The position numbers and the translations under genes were made by a program. A DNA stretch of 64,000 bases from Eriocheir sinensis (lineage: Eukaryota; Arthropoda; Malacostraca; Decapoda; Varunidae), in assembly GCF_024679095.1 (NCBI RefSeq), contig NC_066516.1, forward strand, positions 1 through 64,000, read 5' to 3'. Under the pieces are notes generated by a model. It made no database searches, was not told where the DNA came from, and saw only the letters and a program-made list of their open reading frames with translations. Below are positions 41,669 through 52,100 of this stretch, in pieces. Position 1 is the stretch's first letter, and each line of letters begins with the position of its first letter.

Positions 41669-43997
41669 ATGGCACCCAAGCGTCCTTCCACCTCCTCACA
41701 GGCAAGTGCTAGTGCTGTTGCTGGTACATCGTCCTCCTCCACACGGTGCTCCCATGCAAGATCCACGGAGATGGAGAGGATGGAGAAGTTGTTGGCACAG
41801 TGGATTCAACACCAAAATAAGACCAATGTCCCCATCAGCATGGCCATTATGCAGGCTGAGGTTGTAAGCCTCTTCAAGGATGTGCAGGGCAAGGGCAAGG
41901 AAGACAAAGGCAAGATTTTCCAAGGCAGTTCTGGGTGGTTTGTTAATTTCAAGACGTATCCAGCTACCTTCAAGACCATCATCGAGGAAGGTGGCTACAC
42001 CGCCAAGCAGATTTTTAACATAGACGAGACTGGTCTGTATCGGAAAAAAATGCTTGGTCGGACGTTCATCTCGGTAGAGGAGTCAAGAGCACCTGGATTT
42101 AGGGTCTCCAAGGATCGCCTTACTCTCTTGTTGAGTGCCAATGCTGAGGGAGATTACAAGCTGAAGCCTGCCCTTGTCTACTACTCCAAAAATCAACGAG
42201 CTTTAACCTTTTCCATCCGTGACGCAGACGTCGGCGTCACAGTATGAAAAGGGTTAAGAGGAAATGGAAGAGGATTAATTCTCTTCTAAACCTCTCAATC
42301 CTCCTCTGAATTCCTCTTAATCCTCTTCCATTTCCTCTTAAGAGGTTTAGAAGAGGATTAAGAGGATATGGAAGAGGATTAATAGGTTTAGACGAGAACT
42401 AACCCTTTCCGTAGGGTGACTCCGTCGGACGCCCATCGGACGCTGACGTCGGCATCACCGAATGAAGGGGTTAAAGGTAAGAACCTTGATTATAAGGGCC
42501 GCTTACAATCGCCTGGTACGCACCTAACCAAAGGCCCTAGCATCCTGGTAGCAGTCATTACCATCACCTCGATTCACTTTCACAGTCGCTGTTTTTGTGG
42601 TATCGGCAACTACCAGCGCAGGACAGTCATGACAAGACGAAGGCACGTGATTCGGCAGTGTTGGTGTGCTGGAGCAGCGGGAAATGTCAACGTTCCATCA
42701 GCTGAGCGGAGGATTATGAAGGATAAATGTAAAAAATAAACATACAAAGAGTAAACGTGAAGAATAAATATAAAAAAGTGACTGTGAAAGCGACCTAAGT
42801 CATAAAAGCTTGAAAAATTGTTACACGTACGGTCCAGTCCAGCAGAGAATTAAATAATTTAGTTAGAGATTGTAAACTCTCGTTTCCTGTTCTACACCAA
42901 AAAAGAAAGTGGTGTCACCAACCCATAATGGTAAACTGATTTTGTTCGTCGTTGTGTCTTCACAGGGCTATGTCAAGAGCTTCCTCCTGTGTTATTGGTA
43001 CTCCAACCTCAAAGGGTGGATGACTGGCAGCATATTCAAGGACTATTTTGGGAATCTGGAGAAAGAACTTGAACTGTACTGTGAGAGGGAAGAACTGCCA
43101 TTCAAGATTCTCCTAATCCTGGACAATGCCCGCTGTCTGTAGAAGATCTCTCCAGCAACATTCAGCTTGCTTTCTTGCCACCTAACACTATGTCCTTACG
43201 TCGGCCATGTGACCAGGGGATAATCAAGACATTCAAGTCTTACTATCTCTGTTCGACCCTTACTGACATGGTTGAGAGGACAAACAAAGACAAGCTGACT
43301 GTGAAGGAGTATTGGAAGCAGTTTACCATCAAAGATGCTATCCACTTCATCAAGGAATCCTGGGGAAAAAGTGCCAAGAAAGTGCCTCAACGGAGTGTGG
43401 AAACATCTTTGTCCCCAATTGGTTCACGATTTTTCCAGGTTCGACATCCAAGGAAAAGTGTACAAAACAAACCTGGAATGTCTTGCCAAGGCCAGGGAAG
43501 CCGGATTTGAGGAACTTGAGGAGAAAGATATCGTTGAACTCCTAGAGTCAAACAGTATGGACTTAACTAATGAAGAACTGTCGGAGAGGGAGAAGCTACA
43601 GACAGCAGAGTTGGAGGCAGCAAGATCATGGTCTAAACCAGAAACCCCAGAGCCTGAGAAAGTGTTGACTATAAAGGATCTACAGGATGCACTGTCATCA
43701 ATAAAGGAAGCACTTGACATCCTAGAAGCCAAGGACCCGAACATCAACAGAAGTGCGACTGTATCAAGAAAAGTTATGGCCAAATTGTACTGCTACCAAA
43801 TAATGCTCGATCAAAAGAAAAAGTTGACAATCCACACAAAACCTGATCAATTCTTCCAAAAGAAGACAGTAGAGGTCCAGGAGTTGGAGGAAGAGGAAGG
43901 AGACATGAGTGAGGAAGGAGACATGAGTGAGGAAGGAGAGCGGGTTGAGGAGGAAGAGCGGGGTGAGGATTCGGCAGACGACGATGACGACCAGTGA
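41669..43997 (+). pseudogene. Tigger transposase gene (TIGD1-like), one intron, interrupted
   Basis: Exon 1 (41,669-42,476) starts MAPKRPSTSS, continues through a Tc5-type helix-turn-helix region (MERMEKLLAQWIQHQNK ... WFVNF), and reaches IFNIDETGLYRKKM with the first catalytic Asp, then DRLTLLLSANAEGD. The first CENP-B helix-turn-helix is absent, and part of the linker before TYPATFKTIIEEGG seems deleted. A 272-bp TTAA MITE sits at the end of this exon. The intron is 42,477-42,965 (GTAAGA ... TCTTCACAG). Exon 2 gives GYVKSFLLCYWYSNLKGWMT, ILLILDNA with the second Asp, a frameshift near 43,130, and CDQGIIKTFKSYY with the third Asp. After a further frameshift near 43,400-43,500, an acidic tail ends at 43,997. 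Inactive. Confidence 0.85.
42203..42474. mobile_element. Foldback MITE of piggyBac type (TTAA) in Tigger exon 1
   Basis: TTAA copies flank it exactly (42,203-42,206 and 42,471-42,474). The ends are TTAACCTTTTCCATCCGTGA and, as complement, TTAACCCCTTCATTCGGTGA, with GACGTCGGC blocks inside both. The middle is an inverted array of AAGAGGAAATGGAAGAGGAT units that can fold on itself. A partial copy begins at 18,001. Removing it and one TTAA restores the transposase frame (Ala-Leu-Lys) up to the splice donor. Confidence 0.92.
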
Positions 43998-44451
43998 CAC
44001 ATCAACAAAGTGATGGTGAGTGTGAGAACGTGTTTTTGTTGTGTCAGTGACTTACAAATGTAATGCAGCAATTTTTTCTTTAGAAAACTTTAACTTAAAG
44101 GAGTTATCTTTGTCACCAATAGCATGGGTAGTCAAAGAAGAGGAAGGAGGCAATTGAGGCGGAGTGGCAGAGGTGAAGGGAGCGCAGGGTGAGGAGGGAC
44201 GGTGGCCGATGCAGGTGAAGAACAAATTTAAAGAAAATGAGAATGTGTGTTTTTGTTGTTTCTGTGACCTACTAATGTATTAATAATGTTTTTTTTTTAA
44301 GGTTAGAGTAACAAAATCCCCAAAATAGGCAGACTTTCCCAGTGTCAAGGAACGTAACCCCCCTATCACCATTGTTTCCTATGGGGAAATTATGTTTAAA
44401 TAATGCGACATCTCCAGGAACGTAACCCTCGTGTTAATTGAGAGGTGACTG

Positions 44452-45613
44452 TATGTCAATATGGAGCAGCCTTCGGTGGCGAGTGAGGCGCAGCAGTGAG
44501 TTACACACTCAAGTGACTCCTCAGGTGCTTTGATAGGAAGGAGTGTTGACGCTTTGTTCAGCTGCTGAATGTTTTTTTCTCTTGTTTTAATTTCTTCTTG
44601 TTCCTGAGAAGAGTCACGGGTCGTCAGTCAAAGTTGAAGATGAGGAAGAGAGAAAGAATGGAGATGATAAACAAGAGTAAAAGGGAGAGTCAAGACAAAG
44701 AGACCCACCACCCATGTGCACAACCACTGGATGCTGCTTCCTCGCCACCTCCTTAAGAAGGGATCAGGTGCCAAATAGGCCTGAATATTATATATAATAA
44801 ACACTGATTTACCTTCGTTTGTCATTCTTAACCCAAAATGTGTAAAATTATGCTGCATTAAGCCTAAAATATCATGATAGACACTCTTCAACATAAGACT
44901 GCTCATATCTCAAAACCAAAGTTATTGCCATTTGAGTGCAATTTCTCTGTTGTTTTTAAGCGACTCTAGATATAAAGGTATCATTGCAAAGAAGAAAGAA
45001 AGGGAAAACTTTTCATCATGAGACATTTTTAAAAAGATAAAACCACTTCCCAGTAATTTTATTTTCTAACAAAAAAGAAAAAAATCGGTACCAAAATTTA
45101 TCTTATTTTTCGTATATGAAATGTGGTAACTAAAATCTGACACAATGAAAAAAAAGTTATATGTATCCATCATCTCCAGACTTATTTTCAAAACAGTAGG
45201 TTGAAATAGTTGAGATTTTGAGAAGAATGTTGATGTCATTTATTGGGATTTTTGGCGTATTATATAGTTCTCGCTAAATGTTGATCATATCTCAACAAAA
45301 CTTGGGGATCTTCAACTTAAGGTACAAAGATGTATACATACCAAAATTCATGAGAATCTGAAAAGAATGAATGTCACCTCCTAAGTAACTACCATCACCT
45401 CCCCTTGAAATATATAATGTACAATCAGGCACATGGAGTAATTTGCACCTCTACAAAATTATTCTAATATAAATAAATAAGATTTTATAGAAATTGAACA
45501 ATCAATTATGAAAATAACATCAAAATAACAAGGGGGAGATTTTTTTACAATTTCAATCAATATATTTTTTAACACTACTGGTCCAATGACAAGGTTCCTG
45601 AGTACACTTACGG
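44452..45613. other. Non-coding flank downstream of ANKRD50
   Basis: Up to 45,404 this is the right arm of the GGGGAGGTGATGG element. 45,405-45,613 is the presumed 3' UTR and downstream flank of ANKRD50. I did not see a canonical AATAAA on the minus strand in the first 200 bases after the stop. Confidence 0.55.
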
Positions 45614-45982
45614 TCATAGAGGAGTTTCCTTCTTCAGTGGCAAACCATTAGGTCTGGCAGGTGGTGGTCTGGGGCGGCCACTAAGACCATTCCTGAGCAG
45701 GTGAGCGGCCTTGGCATGAGCGGCCTTAAGGCTTGGGTTGGTAACAATGCCGTTGCGACGTGGGCGTGGCTCAGGGGAACGGGTGCCCAGAATGATGCGC
45801 ATGTGCTGGTCCTGGGTGAAGGTGAACCCAGAGGAGCCTGGTGACCCTGCACCTGTCACTCCTGGAACACTAACCCCCATGTTGGGTATGTTCCCAAGAC
45901 CTGGAACACTGCTGCTCCCTCCTCCCCCACCTCCACCTCCAGTTCCTACAGTTCCTCCTCCTCCACCAGGTCGACGACAAAG
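45614..45982 (-). CDS. ANKRD50: ANKRD50 last coding exon
   Basis: Acceptor CTTTTTCCAG before 45,982; the first residues are [10 protein letters not shown] and the reading frame is kept from the previous exon. A glycine-rich run is followed by [36 protein letters not shown] and the final LPLKKETPL before TGA at 45,614-45,616. The NGI(V)TNP block and KKETPL end agree with vertebrate ANKRD50. The intron before it is 3,830 bases and full of mobile elements. Confidence 0.93.
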   Translation of the reverse strand, partial: LCRRPGGGGGTVGTGGGGGGGGSSSVPGLGNIPNMGVSVPGVTGAGSPGSSGFTFTQDQHMRIILGTRSPEPRPRRNGIVTNPSLKAAHAKAAHLLRNGLSGRPRPPPARPNGLPLKKETPL

Positions 45983-46068
45983 CTGGAAAAAGAAAAGCCT
46001 GTAAGAGATCACAATTAAACTGAAGACATTTTTAGAGTCACCTATTACAACATGCAGTGGAATAACTA

Positions 46069-46127
<59 letters not shown>

Positions 46128-49100
46128 TTAAAAAAGGGGTGGAGTGGGTGATGGACTGATTAAGTGGCTGGAGGACTTCCTAACTAACAGGGAAATGAGG
46201 ACGATAATCAGGGACAGGGTTTCCAACTGGTGCCCTGTGATGAGTGGAGTTCCGCAAGGTTCGGTGTTGGCACCAATAATGTTTGCTGTTTATATAAATG
46301 ATATGGTGGACGGAGTGACCAGCTATGTGAGTTTGTTTGCAGATGATGCAAAGCTATTGAGACGAGTGAAAAATGTGAAGGACTGTGAGGCATTGCAAAA
46401 GGACCTGGATAGAATTTGGGAGTGGAGTGGTACATGGCAAATTGAGTTCAACCTTGGGAAATGTAAAAAAAATGGAGTTTGGTAGGAGTGGTAGAAAATG
46501 TGAATATGAGATTATAAGATGGGAAGTGAGATAATATGCAGAGGAGTGGAGGAAAATGATTTGGGAGTGACTGTCTCAAAGAACATGTCACTGGACAAAC
46601 ACATCAACAGGATAACGGGACAAATTCTGAATTTGCTGAGGAGTATAAGGACGGCATTTGTGTACTTGGATGAGGAGATGATGAAGAAAATAATAGTTAC
46701 AATGATAAGGCCAAGGTTGGAGTATGCAGCAGTGGTCTGGTCTCCTCACGAAAAGAAGAACCTAAGGAAGCTGGAAAGAGTGCAGAGTGGCAACTAAGAT
46801 GGTACCGGAACTTCGAGATCTAGGAGTGGATATTGAGGAGAGTCGCACTGCCAGACTCCTAGATTTCGGGTGCTATCCAATGCACTCCTTGACAGCTTGA
46901 AGATTCTCACGTTTGAAGGCATCCCACAGTTCTACAGGGTCCTCAAGGGCACTGAGCACGTTGAACCAATTTGAGACTGTCACTGCATACTCCAGAGCAC
47001 AACCCAGGTCCTTCAGCCTCTCGAGATAGAACATAGTATTGTTGTATCTTGAGATTCTTCTTAACCTGACATGAAGCTTGAGTGTTGCAACAACAAGCCT
47101 ATGGTCAGTTGAAAAGAACTCAGCACTTCGGTAAGCCCTGCAGTGCATCAGGACCAATATCTCTGTCGCATAGGACTAGAGTTCTCCTGAGGAAAGACAA
47201 GGAAAGCTATGTCAGGGGTCTTGTTGAGGAAGTCAAGGGCCATTTAAATGCGAATGACCTCCAACCTGCTTACCAAGCCCTGAAGAAGCTCCATTCCAAG
47301 TCTCCCTCTCAGGTGAGTGCTATCCGAACAGCTGATGGCTGCCTCATATTGGACCTGGATGGGCAGAGTACTTTGAACAGTTGTACACGGCGGACCCTCC
47401 GAGTGGGCAGCTTCCAGTTACTGGGTTGTAGGTGGCAGATGCTGGCCCACCCACCGACGAAAGCCCACCCTCTCTTGCCGAGGTCAGAGAGGCTGTGGCA
47501 AAGTTGAGGGGTGGAAAGGCACCTGGCATCTGAAACATCTGTGTGGAATTGCTCAAAGCTGGAGGTGAGGCCATGATCCGCAGGTTGCATGCAGTCTTGC
47601 CTGCCATGTGGCAATCTAGTACCATTCCTCCTGACTGGAAGAGGGGGTTGGTCATCCCTATCTGGAAAGGGAAAGGGGGCTGCCAAGACTGCGACAACTG
47701 CTCAGTGTGCCAGGCAAGGTGCCTGCCCACCTTTTGCTGATGTGAATTCACAACCAGCTGCTGGAGCTGGAGAGGTGGTGGCTGAGTGGATAGCGTGACG
47801 GCGCTACATTCAGGATGACGCGAGTTCGATCCCCGCCCGGTGCCACAAGCTGGGATTTTTCAGCCACCGCCGAGTGGCCTCAGACTACCCACATGCTGTC
47901 CAGAAGACCGCCCATCAACCCAGACTTTAGATTCTAGGATTAAAGATGAGCTCCGGGGGGCAGCATGACCCAATGCAAGATGGTGCCACTATAAACACTT
48001 GCCTGCGCCACAACGGGCTGGGGCTGACCATCAGGCCCTGATACGAAAGAAAGCCTACCAGCGCAACGGGTGAAGACGTAAAAAAAAAAAAAAGTCTGGG
48101 TTCACACCTGGTAAGTCAACAACTGACCATATCCTAGCGCTTTGCATACTGGTGGAGCGCTGACAAGTTTTTTGACGGAGGATGCTTGCAGCCTATGTGG
48201 ATCTCAAGAAGGTGTTTGACTCAGTGCATCAGGAGGCAGTCTGGGATCTCCTGCAATTCTGTGGGATTCCTGCATGGGCTATTGGTTTGCTGACTGTCCT
48301 GTATTTTGGGACTGTGAGTGCTATGAAGTGTTGGGGGGACTTGTCCAGCTTCTTTCCCGTGAATGCGGGAGTGAGGCAGGGTTGTGTTCTTGCCCAATCG
48401 CTTTTCAACACTTGTATTGACTGGGTACTAGGCAGAGTTGTGGACCAGAGTCATTGTGGAGCATCCATTGGCAATACCAGGATCACCGACCTTGTGTTTG
48501 CCGATGCTGCAGTAATCCTGGCAGTCACTGGAGATTTTGGTTATGGCTCTTGAGGCACTGCACAAGGAGGAAAAGCCCTTGGGACTTCAGGACTCCTGGG
48601 TCAAGATCAAGGTATAGGTGTTTGGAGGCTTGATAGATGAAACAGTACAGTCTGTTCATGCATGTGGCGAGGACATTAGAGAAACTGTATTAACACAGCG
48701 AGGACGTTGAGATCTTGGAAAATTTCACATACCTTGGTAGTGGAGTTCTTAACAATGGTGAGTCTCGCCAGGAAGTCTTATGGCAGATTGGCTTGGCCCA
48801 CAGTGTCATGGACTTACTCAACATGAGTATATGGTGTTGTTGATACCTGTACAGAAGGACAAAAATCTGGATCTTCAAGTCCCTTGTGCTCCTTGTCTTA
48901 CTTTATGGCTGTGGGACATGGGACACTAAATGGGGACTTGGAGAGTCGGATTGATGCCTTTGATAATAAATGTCTATGCAGAATCATGGGATATTACTGG
49001 AATGACTTTGTATCAAACCGGCAACTACTCCGTGAGACTGATTTGACATATATTACCTGCATAGTCCATCAACGCCAACTCCAGCTATACGGGCACGTGG

Positions 49101-52100
49101 CCCGTTACCCAGAAGCTGATCCTGCTCATCGGGTTGTCTCTGTAAGAGACAATCCTGAGTGGAGGAGGCCAAGGGGGTGTCCAAGGTGTTCGTGGCTCGA
49201 GCAAGTCGATAGATCCTGCCAGGAGGTACTCGGGATGAGAAGGGAGCCTGCATGGAGACTTGCCCGGAGGGACCCCCAGAATTGGCATCATAGGGTGGGC
49301 GAGGCGACACGCCCCCCAATGTATGCCCCATTGATTGTATGATTGATACAGCTTTACAACACATAATGAATCCAATTTATCACAGGAAACTAGTGATCAC
49401 GAAAGTAGGATTAGAGTTGAGAAATAAGAGGCCACTTCTAAAAGACGCAGGAGTGGAAAGATTCCTCAGTGAGACGGGCCACACTGTCATTCACTATCAT
49501 AGTCACTTGACTATCATAGTCATTTCAATATCATTATCACATAACAAATTCCATTGTCTTGTTCTTTATGCACTCTCTACACACTCCATAGTCACTCACT
49601 CACTCAGACACAGGCTTGTTTTGATACTTCGATTATTGGACAAACATGGGATCATGCTGACATTTGAGGTCTTTCCTTTGGAATGACACAAAAAAAGGAC
49701 AATTCTTAGACCCAACCTAATCCCATACATCACAGGAATGCCTTAAGCTGCCCTTTAATGGGCAATGGTGACAGCCTATCTTTATATTATGATACATATA
49801 AAAAAAAATTACCTCAGCAGTAATGCTGGCCGGTGGGGCAGAAGGTCTCGGTGCACGTACTGCTGGGTGCTGCAGAGGAACTGTATAGTCATCTTCTAAG
49901 ATAGCAAGAGAATGTAAATTCCTCCCTCCACCAGGACCATCACTCAGAGGTGAAAGTGGTGGAGATGCATAAATTGGTGATGCTGGCTCATCTAGAGGAG
50001 TAAGAGCTGGCTGGGGTGGTGGTGGAGGGTGGCGCCTTCCTCTACCACGACCACACTGCTGAAGTTGCTGGGTAAAACTTAAAATTGGAGACATTGCTGA
50101 AACAGGTGGTGCAGATGGTGCAGGTGGTGGCAATGGCTGCTGCTGGTGCTGGAGCAAGTGGCTGTGAGCTTCCCGGGGTGTGGGTGCCCTGGGGCCACCA
50201 GAGGAACGAGTGGATGTGGTAAGATTCCCAGAGGATTTGGAAGAAGAATGCTGCCCTAATGAAGCAACAGACCTACGCTTCTCAAAAGTGGACTCTGGAC
50301 TCTCTGCCGGTGAAGCTGCCAACCCTGGACACAGCATGGCTGAGCAAGGCTTTGTTTCTGTGGTAGAACCTGAACCCACTGATGAAGCTGCCATGCGAGA
50401 AACACCTCCTTGCTGCTGTTGTAGAACCATGCTCTCCTCCAACATGCGAGCAAGATGTATGTGACCACCCTTCAAGGCTACCTTAATGGCAGTCCTGCCA
50501 CATCTATCTGAGTGTGCTGGGTTGGCACCATACTGTAGAAGAGCTGCAACACTATCCTCATGACCCTCTTGTGCAGCTATACTTAATGCTGTTGCCCCTT
50601 GAGAGCAAGTGTGGTCAACTGTAGCACCCCGCCCAGTAACAATCTAACCACTTCTGCATGCCCTTGCCAAGCAGCACTCTGAAGAGGCGTTCGACGTTCT
50701 TTGTCTACAGCATCTACATGGGCACCACCATCTAAAAGTAGAGCCACCATGCAGGTGTGACCTTGCCATGCTGTAACATGCAGTGGTGTGCGTCCCTCCA
50801 AATCTGTACTTTCAACGTTTGCATTATTCTCCATTAAGAACTTTGCCATGTCCAGTCTATTTTCAAGAGCAAGGAGATATAGTGTTGAGCGACCATCGGC
50901 ATCTTTATAATGAAGATCAGCTCCTCGACACAAGAGGAGGTGCACCACATCTTTATGTCCTTCTAAAGCAGCCACACGAAGTGCAGACCTTCCATCATGG
51001 CTGGTATGATCAATGTTAGCCCCGGCATCCAACAAGGCAGCCACCACAGCAGTGTGGCCTTCTTGTGCTGCCAGGACCAGCGCATGTTTCCCATCATTGT
51101 CCACTTCATTGACCCTTGCGCCAGCCTCTAGGAGAGCTTCACATACACCACAATGACCTTCAAATGCAGCATAATGCAATGGTGTCCAGCCAGCATTGTC
51201 TCTGTGAGTTTCATCCAAGCCTCTATCAAGAAGTAACCTCACTGTTTCCTGAAAATAATGAAACACAATTAATATTATGCAAACTAGATTTCTAGTGATT
51301 AAAAGCCTGTACAGGGAAATACCTGTTGGGTATGTTTAAAAGACTGAATTTGTAAAATATTGGACAGCAAAATTATTTTATGATGCTAAAAAATCACAAA
51401 AATTGCTTATAAAGATCTAAATTTGAGGTAGCCTTTCTTGATAAACACACATTTTCACATACTAGAAATCTGAACTGAACTTGTTGAAAGGAGCATATTT
51501 ACTGTAAGTACTTCTAGGTTATGTTAGTGACTGTAGACCACAATAGCTGCAGTGAAGTGCTGTTAGACATATTGTTTGGCTTAGAAAATGAGAGTACAGC
51601 CACATAGATGTCATACAGGGAAGAGACAGAAAACCAATATTAAATGTTATACCTGGGAGCCCTGAGCTGCTGCCACGCTCAGCACAGTGCGACCCTCAGC
51701 ATCGATGTGGTCCACATAACATCCCCAAAACAAAAGCCTCTCTACCACAGCTGCGTGGCCCATAGAAGCTGCAGCCAACAAAGGGGTACGCCCTGAACGG
51801 TCCACATGGTCCACATCACCTTCATACTCAAGCAATAGTTCACAGACCTCTCTGTAAATGAGAATAATAAAATGTGTGAGTGTGTGTGTGCAATGTGCAT
51901 GTATGTGTGTGTATGCATGCATGCATGAGTGGGTTGTGTGGGTGGTGTGTGGTTAGTGTGTAGATGATGAGTTATGTCTGATATGTGAGTAGTGAGTAGA
52001 TAATGTAGGGTGATGTGCATTCAATGTGTGGGTATTGTGTATATGTGGGAGGGGAGTAATGTAGTGGGTAACATAAGCCATGTGTAAGGTCGATGTTATG

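Larger units (their letters stand above)
41086..44451 (+). mobile_element. Tigger DNA transposon with TIRs
   Basis: The left end CAGTCACCTCTCGACAACAC and the complement of the right end CAGTCACCTCTCAATTAACA are inverted repeats, flanked by TA on both sides. Subterminal blocks such as TTTAAATAACACG recur near the right end as TTTAAATAATGCG. A transposase of Tigger/TIGD1 type is inside on the plus strand, along with a SINE and a TTAA MITE. Confidence 0.92.
40809..45404. mobile_element. Inverted-end element (GGGGAGGTGATGG), host to the Tigger insertion
   Basis: The left end TTCAAGGGGAGGTGATGGCA and the complement of the right end TTTCAAGGGGAGGTGATGGT are inverted repeats. Removing the Tigger at 41,086-44,451 leaves about 1.2 kb, a normal size for a non-autonomous element. 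The terminus resembles those at 55,886/57,667 and 22,847/29,517. The bases outside the GGGG (TCAA and TTGA) may be decayed TTAA. Confidence 0.65.
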
